Of a stretch of DNA of 64,000 nt, positions 8,914 to 17,540 are shown piece by piece. The position numbers and the translations under genes were made by a program. Origin of the DNA: Sulfuriferula nivalis (lineage in GTDB: Bacteria; Pseudomonadota; Gammaproteobacteria; Burkholderiales; Sulfuriferulaceae); assembly GCF_009937995.1 (NCBI RefSeq), contig NZ_AP021881.1:2480001-2544000 (forward strand), read 5' to 3'. The notes under the pieces are model-generated. The model was not told the origin of the DNA. It searched no databases and worked only from the letters and a program-made list of their open reading frames with translations. Position 1 is the stretch's first letter. Each line of letters begins with the position of its first letter.

Positions 8914-10131
8914 ATGACCACAAAAAACAAAACCCCTGATTGCGTAGTAACCACCAATGATAAGCCGAATTCTTGCGTGGATGTGCCAACTCTCAAGAAA
9001 ATTACCGTCACTTATGAAATACATCCGGCGGGCAAAATTACGCCTAAAGATAATCAGAAGTATGGGCCGTCAACAAAATTGAACAGCTTACCTTTTGCGG
9101 TTTGTGTGGACAGCAAAGTTCTAAGTATGTACCAAAGCAACCCTGATAAAGCAAGGGATGATAGCCCATTAATTAGACATGAAAAAGAGTCCATAAGAAT
9201 TAACTCTGGGCAAAACACATCACTATATTTAGGCAGCGATGCCAGAGCAGGATATCGCAAATACCCCGTATATGAAGTAACCGCTGGTGACAACGACATT
9301 GTTGTCACCATCAATGAGAAATACGGCACACACCCGAATCCAGATACCGATAGCAAACCCGTATTTCAAAAGACGGAAAACGGTAAGGATTATTACACGG
9401 CCTCCCTCACTGGCGACATCTGGCTAAAAATCACACACAAATTCACATCTGAAGAAGTCGATACTTTGTTAGCATCAACATCGTTAAGTGCGCCAGCCAA
9501 ACAGGCCGTCAGTAATATTTATGCGGGTAACTTTGATCCTGATACCAGTGGAAATGCAGCCGCGCTAACCATATCACTAACCCCGACATATCAATTAAAA
9601 ATAATCTGGCTTTCAGAATCACTAACCAATGTTCGCCTCAATGTTAGCCAATACGATGCAAAGTCGGATATTTACACCCGCGTGCATCCGCATACATATG
9701 CGGCATTAATTCAGGCCGCAATTTCCACTGGTTTAACAGAAGTACAACTAACATCTGGTTGGCGTCCTATGCTGGGATCTGTATTACATCGGATTGGTTT
9801 GGGATTAGATGTAAAAGTGATTAAAAATAATGCAGAATCAATATCACTACATCGAAATCAGGCAGAATACGCCAACTATCAGCACTCAACGTTGGGGAAC
9901 GAAGCCGAGAAAGAGATCGACAACTTCAGAGATGCGCTTTTAAAAGAGAAAGACCTTGTAAGACAGATTTTTGATCCATGGAAAATGGATATGAACACCT
10001 CGGATCAGAATGCCCCAACTTACAACCAGGGGATTTCAGCAAATGAAAAACTACATGAAACACATATGCATGTCACCGCAGTAGACGCCGGGTTAGGATT
10101 CACTGGCTCAACTCCAGCAACAACTAAATAG
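8914..10131 (+). CDS. Candidate T6SS effector, M15-peptidase-like
   Basis: This protein of about 405 residues starts one base after the truncated vgrG stop (TAATATG). An upstream in-frame ATG at 8869 lies inside vgrG and is less likely. The N-terminal part (about 1-240) is beta-rich and of unknown function. The C-terminal part carries TSGWRP, then LHRIGLGLDVKV, then HETHMHVT. That matches the zinc-ligand plan of M15 D-Ala-D-Ala carboxypeptidases/endolysins (HxxGxxxD, later E/D and HxH). The expected activity is cutting peptide stems in the target cell's peptidoglycan. Spacing between the motifs is larger than in many M15 enzymes, so the call rests on the motifs and the cargo position. An exported protein follows after 17 bases. 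Confidence 0.62.
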   Translation: MTTKNKTPDCVVTTNDKPNSCVDVPTLKKITVTYEIHPAGKITPKDNQKYGPSTKLNSLPFAVCVDSKVLSMYQSNPDKARDDSPLIRHEKESIRINSGQNTSLYLGSDARAGYRKYPVYEVTAGDNDIVVTINEKYGTHPNPDTDSKPVFQKTENGKDYYTASLTGDIWLKITHKFTSEEVDTLLASTSLSAPAKQAVSNIYAGNFDPDTSGNAAALTISLTPTYQLKIIWLSESLTNVRLNVSQYDAKSDIYTRVHPHTYAALIQAAISTGLTEVQLTSGWRPMLGSVLHRIGLGLDVKVIKNNAESISLHRNQAEYANYQHSTLGNEAEKEIDNFRDALLKEKDLVRQIFDPWKMDMNTSDQNAPTYNQGISANEKLHETHMHVTAVDAGLGFTGSTPATTK

Positions 10132-10148
10132 AAATTACGAAGGTTCTC

Positions 10149-10922
10149 ATGATGCTCAATATTATTAAACGTTGCTTGGTAACGATGCTGTTATTGGGTG
10201 CTTACTCGCAAATTGTGTATGCCGATACACCTGCACAACAGAAAACAATTCAAGGCAATACTGAATGGCCATTTAGATATTTTGCTGAAGGTCATAATGG
10301 AATGCCCACGATGGCATGCGAAGGCGGAAATAAACTTATCTGCGACATTAAACCAAGCATTTATATCCAAGAAGCAGGTTCTGGTGAAGGCCTTACACCT
10401 TACGCTGCGTATGTATACTATTTTGATCATTTCGGAAATGTTCTTGATCCAGAAACAAAACAGCTAACCCAGTGGGGTGGCAAATACGAACCTGTGCCAA
10501 ACCATGCACATTTATATAAAGTAAGCCTGTGGGAAAAAACTGATTCCAACCCTGATAACTTTCATTTGTTGGGCTATTACGATCCTATAAAAGATAGATT
10601 TTATGGCAAATTCAATGAAGCAGATGATGACAAACCCTACGTATATAACTTTGGTTCTTCTGAACGAAACGTAAGCACTAGATGTGCTCCAAAAAATGAT
10701 TGTCGTAATTTAAACAATAAGGTAATAGACGTTACAGATTACGATAGCGATGATGCTCCGATGCCAGATCAATTCGTAGGTTATCGAAGATTCATAGACC
10801 CCATCAAACCAGTTATCGCTCTGAACGCTGACACATGGTATTGCTTTATAGATTGCCCAAATAATCAGCCCGCTGGGATATTGACGGACAAGTCGCTTAT
10901 TCCACACCACAACTGGAAATAA
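10149..10922 (+). CDS. Exported candidate immunity protein of cassette 2
   Basis: The 257-residue product starts at ATG 10149 with a ribosome-binding site (GAAGG) and a signal peptide (IIKRCLVTMLLLGAYSQIVYADT, cleavage near VYA-D). The mature part contains Cys in pairs that could form disulfides (ACEGGNKLIC, RCAPKNDC, CFIDC). I do not recognise the family. It sits just behind the M15-like effector, as an immunity gene would. The first 60 or so bases, including the signal peptide, recur as a fossil at 14959, so relatives of this gene have existed elsewhere in the array. Confidence 0.6.
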   Translation: MMLNIIKRCLVTMLLLGAYSQIVYADTPAQQKTIQGNTEWPFRYFAEGHNGMPTMACEGGNKLICDIKPSIYIQEAGSGEGLTPYAAYVYYFDHFGNVLDPETKQLTQWGGKYEPVPNHAHLYKVSLWEKTDSNPDNFHLLGYYDPIKDRFYGKFNEADDDKPYVYNFGSSERNVSTRCAPKNDCRNLNNKVIDVTDYDSDDAPMPDQFVGYRRFIDPIKPVIALNADTWYCFIDCPNNQPAGILTDKSLIPHHNWK

Positions 10923-11015
10923 ATCAGAAATTTGTTGCACGCCATGAATGGCGGCATCCGAGCAATCATTGGGGTTAACTTCCATTTATACACAAAAATC
11001 CAAAGGAATCTCATC

Positions 11016-11270
11016 ATGTCCGATCTAACCTGCCCACACTGTCATACCGAACTACCTCATAGTGCAAACACTTGCCATGGATGTCAGGCAGAGGTGGAAT
11101 ATGGTGTCCCAAGCAGTGCATTCATACTCTTGCTGATTACAGCAATATTCATTGGCGTTGCCACTCGAAACATGTCGCTTGGTGGATGGGTGGCGTTAAC
11201 TGCTATTTTGGTTTGCGGTAGCGTTGCGCTGACTTCACTATTTGCCAATCGTATTGCTTTCAAACGCTAA
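11016..11270 (+). CDS. Small zinc-ribbon membrane protein, copy 3
   Basis: The product has 84 residues. I chose ATG 11016 (MSDLTCPHC) because all four copies align from this Met; the longer frame from 10932 adds 28 residues absent from the others. It has the CPHC/CHGC ribbon, then EVEYGVP, two membrane segments and the NRIAFKR end. It closes cassette 2: vgrG homology begins about 20 bases after its stop, the same arrangement as after copy 2. Confidence 0.7.
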   Translation: MSDLTCPHCHTELPHSANTCHGCQAEVEYGVPSSAFILLLITAIFIGVATRNMSLGGWVALTAILVCGSVALTSLFANRIAFKR

Positions 11271-11306
11271 TACCAAAATCCGTTCATCCTGCCACAGTAT
11301 GTAGCC

Positions 11307-13247
11307 ATGGGTGAACAACAATTTGCCGATACATCCCATGCTGCCACTTGGGCTGATCAGCAGTTACTGGCGTTGGCGTTTGATGCTTCTCTGGTGTCAG
11401 GTCAGGGTGCAGTACGCTGTCTGGCACCGGGATTTGGCTTTGATTTGACCGGGCATGATAGTTTTGCCGTGGGGACCAATCAGTTTACGCTGGTGTCGGT
11501 GACGCATGAGGCAGTGAACAATCTGGGAGCAGGTTTTCAGCGGGGGATGGGATTAGCGGATGCGGAGGATGGGACTTATCGAAATCAGTTTACGGCTGTG
11601 CCTGCTACGACGGCGTTAATGCCCAGTGCATCCAGACGCTTACCCCGCCCTGCGGTGTTGGGTGCGCAGTCTGCATTGGTGGTGGGCTTGCCAGATGCGG
11701 TAACAACCTCTACCCGAGATCATCAGTTGCGTATTCAGTTCCACTGGCAGCGCGGTGTGTTACCCAATATGGGTGGCTTGATGGATACGGGCAATTCGGT
11801 AGATACAACCGGGCATGCGCCAGGGAATGATCAGTCGGGTACGTGGGTGCGGGTGGCTGAGGTGTTGGCGGGTGAGAATTGGGGCAGTGTGTTTACGCCG
11901 CGTATCGGGTCTGAGGTGCTGGTGGATTTCATCGGTGGGGATATTGATAGGCCAGTGGTCACTGCCAGTCTGTATAACGGGGTGGATACGCCGCCGTTTG
12001 CAGCTGGGGTGGATGGTGGCCTGGATCATGCCGGAGTGGTGTCGGGTTGGCATAGTCAGAATTTCAGTGGAGATGGCTTTAATCAGTGGCTGGTAGATGA
12101 TGCGGCGAGTGAGTTGCAGATGCAGTTGATGAGCAGTACGGCGAATTCAGCTTTGAATCTGGGCTGGCTACGCAGCCGGGTGCCAGCTTCTGCGCTGCGC
12201 GGTACGGCACGAGGATTGGGGCTGGAGGCGCGTACCGATGCGTGGGGGCAGTTGCGCGGTAATGCGGGGGTATGGCTGACGACGGCACAGCGCAGTCAGT
12301 CGGGTGCGAGTGTGACGTCTACGCAGCTGGATGTGAGTGAGGCGGCTGATCAATTAGCGGCAGCGGCGAGTTTGAATCAGACGCTGCGTGATGCGGCAGT
12401 AGCGCAGTCAGCGCAGGTGTCGGATGCTGCGTTGAAGGCGGTGCCTGATTTGCAGTTGAAGTTGCAACCCAAGGCGGATACAGCTGCGGCCAAGGCGCTG
12501 CGCTTTGATGCGGCCACCGTGGGGCTGGACAGTGATGCCAGTCTGAATGCGGCAACGCCACAGAGCATGCTGCAGTTTGCGCAAGGTCACCTGAGCTGGA
12601 CCACGCAAGGAGACAGCCATTGGGCGGCACAGCATACGGTGAGTGTGAACAGTGGGGATGCAACCACACTGTTTACCCATGACGGTGGCATGCATGTGAT
12701 TGCGGCCAATGCGCCTGTTTCTCTGGCGGCGCATACGGATGCGATGGAGGTGTTTGCGGATCAGGCTATCAATGTGACCAGTACCAATAATGCGATTCTG
12801 ATAGAAGCACAGCAGAAGATCGTGCTGCAAGCTGGGCAGTCGGCCATTGTGCTGGAGGGCGGCAATATTACCTTTACCTGCCCAGGGACGTTCTCGGTTA
12901 AGGGGGTGGCACATCAGTTTAGTGGGGGTGGGTCTGACAGTGCCATGCTAGGTGCATTGCCTGTTGCAATGCTCACGTTGCCTGAAGATTTGCACTATGG
13001 CATTGAGCTTGATGTGGGTAGTTTTTTCCATAACGATCCCGAGCTGGAAAATGCCATGTATGAGGTATGGACTCAAGGCAGTACACCCGTATTGTTAGGC
13101 AGCGGCACTATTGATGAAATAGGTCGCTCTGAGCTGGCGATGAGTGCCGCACCCTGCCCTGTCGATATTTTCGTGGGGGAAAACGAGTGGGTTGATATCG
13201 TGGATATACAGGTTAATGAGGATGATTTAGACGAGGATGTAGCATGA
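11307..13247 (+). CDS. Truncated VgrG, cassette 3 (lacks about 290 N-terminal residues)
   Basis: Homology to the intact vgrG starts near 11291; the first Met (11307) equals residue 294 of the intact protein, and there is no ribosome-binding site before it. The 646-residue frame keeps the needle and beta-helix. The ends of its shared part are diverged at many third positions, but about 11706-12218 shows no difference from the other two copies, which points to gene conversion. The tail after HQFSGGGSDSAM (about 545-646) is unrelated to tails 1 and 2: it contains DLHYGIELDVGSFF and ends in an acidic stretch (VNEDDLDEDVA). The stop overlaps the GH19 effector start (ATGA), tying this tail to that cargo. 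Confidence 0.85.
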   Translation: MGEQQFADTSHAATWADQQLLALAFDASLVSGQGAVRCLAPGFGFDLTGHDSFAVGTNQFTLVSVTHEAVNNLGAGFQRGMGLADAEDGTYRNQFTAVPATTALMPSASRRLPRPAVLGAQSALVVGLPDAVTTSTRDHQLRIQFHWQRGVLPNMGGLMDTGNSVDTTGHAPGNDQSGTWVRVAEVLAGENWGSVFTPRIGSEVLVDFIGGDIDRPVVTASLYNGVDTPPFAAGVDGGLDHAGVVSGWHSQNFSGDGFNQWLVDDAASELQMQLMSSTANSALNLGWLRSRVPASALRGTARGLGLEARTDAWGQLRGNAGVWLTTAQRSQSGASVTSTQLDVSEAADQLAAAASLNQTLRDAAVAQSAQVSDAALKAVPDLQLKLQPKADTAAAKALRFDAATVGLDSDASLNAATPQSMLQFAQGHLSWTTQGDSHWAAQHTVSVNSGDATTLFTHDGGMHVIAANAPVSLAAHTDAMEVFADQAINVTSTNNAILIEAQQKIVLQAGQSAIVLEGGNITFTCPGTFSVKGVAHQFSGGGSDSAMLGALPVAMLTLPEDLHYGIELDVGSFFHNDPELENAMYEVWTQGSTPVLLGSGTIDEIGRSELAMSAAPCPVDIFVGENEWVDIVDIQVNEDDLDEDVA

Positions 13248-14431
13248 GTTTGTGGGAGGACTTTCTGGACGATGTGTTTGGCGATATCAAACAACCAGGT
13301 ACAGTAATGATCTGCTTTGTGAACCGTTATCTGGAAGGCATGGATGACGTTAAATATAAAATTAAATATGACGGTCATGAGAAAAGTGGCGTGACCACTG
13401 CGCAAAACTATTGCATAGAATTGACACCGACTAGCTTCAAGCCTATCCAGATTTTTGTATGGTCACGCAAGGCTAAGGCCTATAAGAAGCTAGATGATGT
13501 AGCAGCAGAACCTGGGCGCAAAAAGTTAGTGCGTAAAATGATGAGAACCATTAAAGTACCGGGCAAAACAGATGATCTGCCCGATACACAACCCAACAAA
13601 CGACCAAACCAACCAGCGCCTGCCCCAGCTCCTGGACCATCACCGACCGATCCACAGGGAATTACGCCAGATCAGACCCAAAACGAGAATGATCAGCCGC
13701 AGGCCAAGCCTAGACGGCCTGTGCCGGGGGAGATTACGGTTGCGCAGTTGAAGAAAATTTTTCCAGCAGCGAAAGATGATTTTTTGCAAGGCATTGCTGA
13801 TGAATGCAACAAGGATTTAGTTAAATACCATCTGGATACTCCTTTACGTCGAGCGCACTTTTTTGCGCAAATCAAGGGTGAGACCGGAGCAAAGATGAAG
13901 CCAGTGAATGAAAGCTGGGAGTATTCCCCAACTTTTCTAAAAACATTCAGCTACTACAAAAAACACCCAGACGAAGCAACTCAAGATGGCTATCTTTTAG
14001 GAACCCCACCAAAAATTAATGGACGAAAAAATTATATCCGTCATGCAAACCAAGATGCAATTGGGAAAAAACACTTTAGTAAGCTTAACGGCAACAGGGC
14101 TGACCACCCTGGCGATGGCCTCCTTTTTAAAGGGCGAGGCCTGATTCAGATTACGGGTTATGAAAAATATGCTGGATTCATGGGCAACTATAGCAAATAC
14201 TTTGACGGTCAAGCACCTGATTCGATCAACAATCCAGATGTTATAAATCAAGCCCCTTATGCCATAAGGTCAGCTATTTGGTTTTGGTTGTGGAAAAAAG
14301 TATATTTACAAGCAGATCAAAAAAATGGATTTAAAGATGTTGAGGATGTTACCTATAAAATAAACGGCGGCTATAACGGCATAACAGAAAGACAAAGTGC
14401 ATACAAACTAGCAGAGGCTGCATTCAAATGA
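13244..14431 (+). CDS. Candidate T6SS effector, GH19 lysozyme/chitinase-like
   Basis: This 395-residue protein is coupled to the truncated vgrG by an ATGA overlap. It has three parts: an N-terminal domain of unknown type (about 1-110) that probably binds the VgrG3 tail, a Pro/Gln-rich linker (about 112-165, PAPAPAPGPSP), and a GH19 catalytic domain (about 170-395). The GH19 signature is clear: HFFAQIKGETG with the likely catalytic Glu, then GDGLLFKGRGLIQITGYEKY, and later SAIWFWLWKK. GH19 domains in T6SS and phage proteins cleave the glycan strands of peptidoglycan. The stop overlaps the next gene, its likely immunity partner. Two decayed GH19 pieces lie downstream at 15.8-16.1 and 17.7 kb. 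Confidence 0.82.
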   Translation: MSLWEDFLDDVFGDIKQPGTVMICFVNRYLEGMDDVKYKIKYDGHEKSGVTTAQNYCIELTPTSFKPIQIFVWSRKAKAYKKLDDVAAEPGRKKLVRKMMRTIKVPGKTDDLPDTQPNKRPNQPAPAPAPGPSPTDPQGITPDQTQNENDQPQAKPRRPVPGEITVAQLKKIFPAAKDDFLQGIADECNKDLVKYHLDTPLRRAHFFAQIKGETGAKMKPVNESWEYSPTFLKTFSYYKKHPDEATQDGYLLGTPPKINGRKNYIRHANQDAIGKKHFSKLNGNRADHPGDGLLFKGRGLIQITGYEKYAGFMGNYSKYFDGQAPDSINNPDVINQAPYAIRSAIWFWLWKKVYLQADQKNGFKDVEDVTYKINGGYNGITERQSAYKLAEAAFK

Positions 14432-14952
14432 AAAAAGTAATTCTTAGCAACGTATTTTCCTACTTAAGCTTTATTTTATCTTCACAGATGGCTTACGCAG
14501 CTGAATCAACACTATGTAAGACAGACGAAGAAATCATTCTTTCTTGCCCTGTTAAAGGTAAAGAAAGAAAAATTATTTCCATTTGTGCTAAAAACACAGT
14601 CGACAGTAAGGAACTAAGCTACATAGAGTACCGATTTGGCACACAAAAAAATACGGAAATGACGTATCTTGTAACCAAGGATAACACTGCAAAAATTTAC
14701 CGTGGTTTATATGATGGAACTTACTCAGTATTCTTCGGATTTAAAATCAAAGAATATTTTTACATAGCAGAAGTTCCTCAAGAAGTGAAAGGTGCACATA
14801 TGAATGTAATCGTCAGGAAAAATAATACTCGTATTGCAACAATACTTTGCAAAGCCAACAACTGGGAAGAAAACAAAAATATTAAAACACCATTGCTTAC
14901 AGAGGTAGATGGCGAAGCTTTAATGGAAGGCAAAATAGAGCCGACGAAATAA
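14428..14952 (+). CDS. Exported candidate immunity protein (LC/SIC family, copy a)
   Basis: This 174-residue protein starts inside the GH19 stop codon (ATGA). It has a signal peptide (KKVILSNVFSYLSFILSSQMAYAA). The mature part follows a pattern shared by five genes or fragments here: LCxxDE, a Cys about ten residues later, K-I-ISICA, then YIEYRFGTQK, and LLTEVDGE near the end. Similar exported proteins occur widely in proteobacteria, but I cannot give the family a name. Coupling to the GH19 gene and export make it the likely inhibitor of that enzyme in the periplasm. Confidence 0.65.
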   Translation: MKKVILSNVFSYLSFILSSQMAYAAESTLCKTDEEIILSCPVKGKERKIISICAKNTVDSKELSYIEYRFGTQKNTEMTYLVTKDNTAKIYRGLYDGTYSVFFGFKIKEYFYIAEVPQEVKGAHMNVIVRKNNTRIATILCKANNWEENKNIKTPLLTEVDGEALMEGKIEPTK

Positions 14953-14958
14953 GCTCTC

Positions 14959-15039
14959 ATGATGCTCACTATTATTAAACGTTGCTTGGTAACGATGCCG
15001 TTATTGTGTATTTACTCGGGTAATCGCCCCAGCAAATAA
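14959..15039 (+). pseudogene. Fossil of a cassette-2-type immunity gene (5' end only)
   Basis: About 62 bases here are nearly the same as the start of the cassette-2 immunity gene (10146 onward), including CTCATGATGCTC and the codons for IIKRCLVTM. After about 20 codons the match ends and the frame stops at 15037. It lies between two copies of a different immunity family, so it marks the edge of an old recombination or deletion. No function is expected. Confidence 0.65.
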
Positions 15040-15049
15040 TCGTATGCAT

Positions 15050-15583
15050 ATGAAAAAAGTAATTCTTAGCAACGTATTTTCCTATTTAAGCGTTATTTTA
15101 TCTGCACAGATAACTTACGCAGATGAACCGACACTATGTGAGGCAGACGAGAAGATCATTCTTTCTTGCCCTGTTGAAGGCAAAAAAAGAAAAATTATTT
15201 CCATTTGCGCTAAAAATACAGTCGACGGCAAGGATCTAAGCTACATAGAGTACCGATTCGGCACGCAAAAAAATACGGAGATGAAATACCTGGTAACTAG
15301 GGACAACGGGGCAAAAATGTATCGAGGTCTAGATAATGGAACCTATTCTGTTTATTTTGCGTTTCAAAAATATGATTATTATTATCTGGTAGATGTAATG
15401 CAAGAGGTAATTGGTGCTCAAATGAGCGTAACAGTTACGAAAAAATCTACTGGTGCAGATGTTGCGGCCATTCTTTGCAAACCAAACAATTGGGTAGAAA
15501 ACAAAAATATAAAAACATCATTACTTACAGAAGTTGATGGTCGCTATTTAATCGAAGGCGAAATCAGACCACCAGAGAAATAA
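15050..15583 (+). CDS. Exported candidate immunity protein (LC/SIC family, copy b)
   Basis: This is a close paralogue of the gene at 14428, with the same signal peptide start (MKKVILSNVFSYLS) and the same LCEADE, SCPVEG, KIISICAKNTVDG, YIEYRFGTQKNTEM and LLTEVDG blocks. I chose ATG 15050 rather than 15044 because it aligns with copy a. The middle (about 95-150) has diverged most, as expected if copies a and b protect against different GH19 variants. It has no effector directly upstream and is therefore an orphan immunity gene in this strain. Confidence 0.65.
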   Translation: MKKVILSNVFSYLSVILSAQITYADEPTLCEADEKIILSCPVEGKKRKIISICAKNTVDGKDLSYIEYRFGTQKNTEMKYLVTRDNGAKMYRGLDNGTYSVYFAFQKYDYYYLVDVMQEVIGAQMSVTVTKKSTGADVAAILCKPNNWVENKNIKTSLLTEVDGRYLIEGEIRPPEK

Positions 15584-15592
15584 ATTAACTAT

Positions 15593-15826
15593 ATGGCAAT
15601 ATATAAAAATCAAGCTAAAAAAATAGTTCCGAGCATTTTTGCATTATTTTTCACAAACACATATGCAGCTGATGTCATACACGTACCTACTGAGCAGTCA
15701 TTGTGTACTTCTGACGAAGTAAGCGTTGTTTCATGTGAAATTGAAAGCCATAAAAGAAATATTATTTCAATATGCGCAAACTCGTTGGAAATTTCGTGGT
15801 CGCGGCTTAAAACAAGTAAAGGGTAA
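15593..15826 (+). pseudogene. Truncated LC/SIC-family immunity gene (copy c)
   Basis: The frame starts with a likely export signal (KKIVPSIFALFFTNTYAADV) and has the family blocks LCTSDE, SCEIESHKRN and IISICAN. The match ends at about 15780, where the sequence runs into the coding frame of a GH19 fragment. The remaining codons to the stop at 15826 are read out of frame through that fragment. It is therefore a broken gene made by a deletion joining an immunity gene to an effector gene. Confidence 0.65.
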
Positions 15827-16136
15827 ATACAATTACTCAGAATTTACTAAAGGCTACAAATACATTTGGAGCGATGGATCGGACTTCATTGAAAATCCTG
15901 ACTTGTTAGCTGCGATTCCTCATAAAGTACGTTCGGCCGTATGGTTTTGGGTTGCGAAGAAAAATGCAAATGGTCAACACTGTTGGGAAATTGCAGATGA
16001 AGGTGACAGTCCCACGACAGTAAATAAAATAACGGCAATCGTTAATTCTGGCGAGTTAGGAACTGCTGATATAGCAGGTGGTGGTGCAGAAGCTAGACGT
16101 AAATTTTTCATTCTTACATATTCAACATTCAAATAA
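15780..16136 (+). pseudogene. C-terminal fragment of a second GH19-type effector
   Basis: In the frame ending at TAA 16134, the translation has RWKFRGRGLKQVKGKYNY, then NPDLLAAIPHKVRSAVWFW, ending in LTYSTFK. This matches the second half of the GH19 domain of the 13244 gene (FKGRGLIQITGYEKY, then AIRSAIWFWLWKK). The first half, with the catalytic Glu, is missing. The piece is fused upstream to a truncated immunity gene. It is too diverged from the intact GH19 gene to be a recent duplicate, so it comes from a different, lost effector. Confidence 0.7.
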
Positions 16137-16140
16137 ACTC

Positions 16141-16890
16141 ATGAAAAAATATATTTTATCTATGTTGTCAATTACCATATTTTTATTTATGGCAATTGAC
16201 CGGAATGCAATCGGAAAAGACTTAAATAATGGAGCACTAATTGTTTATCCGTTAATTTCTGAAACCTCTAAATCCATAGAAGGATTTGTTCCATTGGATT
16301 GGCTAGTTGAGAAAAAACTTGAAGGCGACTTAAATAATGACGGACTAAATGATTTGGTATTGGTTCTAAGGAAAAATGATCCTAAATTAATCAAGCAAAC
16401 CGAAGATAGTCCTGTGCCGTTCAATACGAACCCAAGAATTCTTGTGGTGGCAATTAAAAGTAAAGAAAACTCAAGCTATAAGTTGATATTGCAAAACCAT
16501 AAGCTAATACCACGACCTGACAATCCCGCATTTGACGATCCATTTGATAGCAGCACACTAGTAAGTGGCGCCTCCATTAAAAAAGGTATTTTACATATAG
16601 ACTTGGCCTCGTGGGCGAGTTCAGGAACTTGGTATATGTCCACTTCTTCATATGCATTTAAGTACAATAATATATGTTTTAAATTAATAGGTTATGACAA
16701 GAATGAAACGCACCGCACCACACTCGATTTCACAAACAAAAGCGTGAATTTTTTAACAAACAAAGCAAAAATAACCAAAGGAAATGAAAGTCAAGATAAG
16801 GAATATTCTCATTGGATAAAGCTCAAAGATAATAATGGTTACTGTTTGGATGACATTAACAATGGAATATCTTTTTCTCCAATAGATTAA
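16141..16890 (+). CDS. Exported protein with FG-GAP-like motif, candidate orphan immunity
   Basis: The 249-residue product starts at ATG 16141, four bases after the stop of the GH19 fragment. It has a signal peptide (KKYILSMLSITIFLFMAI). GDLNNDGLNDLVLVL at about 60-74 is an FG-GAP/calcium-binding-like loop, seen in several exported proteins encoded beside peptidoglycan-degrading effectors. Two Cys in the second half (NICF, GYCLDD) may pair. Placement directly behind a GH19 remnant suggests it was that effector's immunity partner, kept after the effector decayed. The role is inferred from context. Confidence 0.55.
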   Translation: MKKYILSMLSITIFLFMAIDRNAIGKDLNNGALIVYPLISETSKSIEGFVPLDWLVEKKLEGDLNNDGLNDLVLVLRKNDPKLIKQTEDSPVPFNTNPRILVVAIKSKENSSYKLILQNHKLIPRPDNPAFDDPFDSSTLVSGASIKKGILHIDLASWASSGTWYMSTSSYAFKYNNICFKLIGYDKNETHRTTLDFTNKSVNFLTNKAKITKGNESQDKEYSHWIKLKDNNGYCLDDINNGISFSPID

Positions 16891-16954
16891 CTTTGTCCAC
16901 CACCCGAATAATTTTTATTTGCGTGGTGATTGCGCATTAAATCTCATATAAATC

Positions 16955-17530
16955 ATGAAACTATTCATATTCAGCCTATTCATTACATTTTTATCAAATT
17001 CTGCTTTTTCAGATGACGCTATTGAAATGGCAACTTCGAACTTATGCACAACGGATGAACAAATATTATTTTCATGTCAATTATGGAATAAAAAGATAGT
17101 TTCCATATGTGCGTCTAAAAAAGATCAATTAAATCCATTCGCTGAATATAGGTATGGAAGTTTAAAAAAGACTGAACTGATATACCAAGCCAGTGCTAAA
17201 TATCCACAAAATAAGATTTACCTACTTACGACCCAGCAAAAATCAGAGCTAAAGCCCAGCTATATAATATTTTTTCAAAATCACAATTATGGTTATTCGC
17301 TAGACATTCCATATACTAGCTCAACAAATGAATATGACAATCCGAAGCTATTTGTAAACAACCCAAACTGGGCTGATGCTGACTGGAATGAATATGGTTG
17401 CGTAGCCAATGACAGCGATAAAAAATGGATAATTAACTTACTTCCGAACACACCTGAATTAACTAATGCGACAACACATGATTTTGATAAATGGGTTAAA
17501 AAATTTGGTAAACGTTCATATGCACCTTAA
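16955..17530 (+). CDS. Exported candidate immunity protein (LC/SIC family, divergent copy d)
   Basis: This 191-residue protein has a signal peptide (KLFIFSLFITFLSNSAFSDD). It keeps the family skeleton LCTTDE, FSC, KIVSICAS and AEYRYGSLKKTEL, but differs from copies a and b over most of its length, and its C-terminal part (DADWNEYGCVAND onward) is unlike theirs. It has no effector next to it. It is the last gene before another vgrG scrap, so it ends cassette 3 as I divide it. Confidence 0.6.
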   Translation: MKLFIFSLFITFLSNSAFSDDAIEMATSNLCTTDEQILFSCQLWNKKIVSICASKKDQLNPFAEYRYGSLKKTELIYQASAKYPQNKIYLLTTQQKSELKPSYIIFFQNHNYGYSLDIPYTSSTNEYDNPKLFVNNPNWADADWNEYGCVANDSDKKWIINLLPNTPELTNATTHDFDKWVKKFGKRSYAP

Positions 17531-17540
17531 TCCAACTCCA

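Noticed and set aside
10198-10467. Alternative frame inside the cassette 2 immunity gene
   Set aside because: The 10149 frame has the signal peptide and full length; this one is a shadow.
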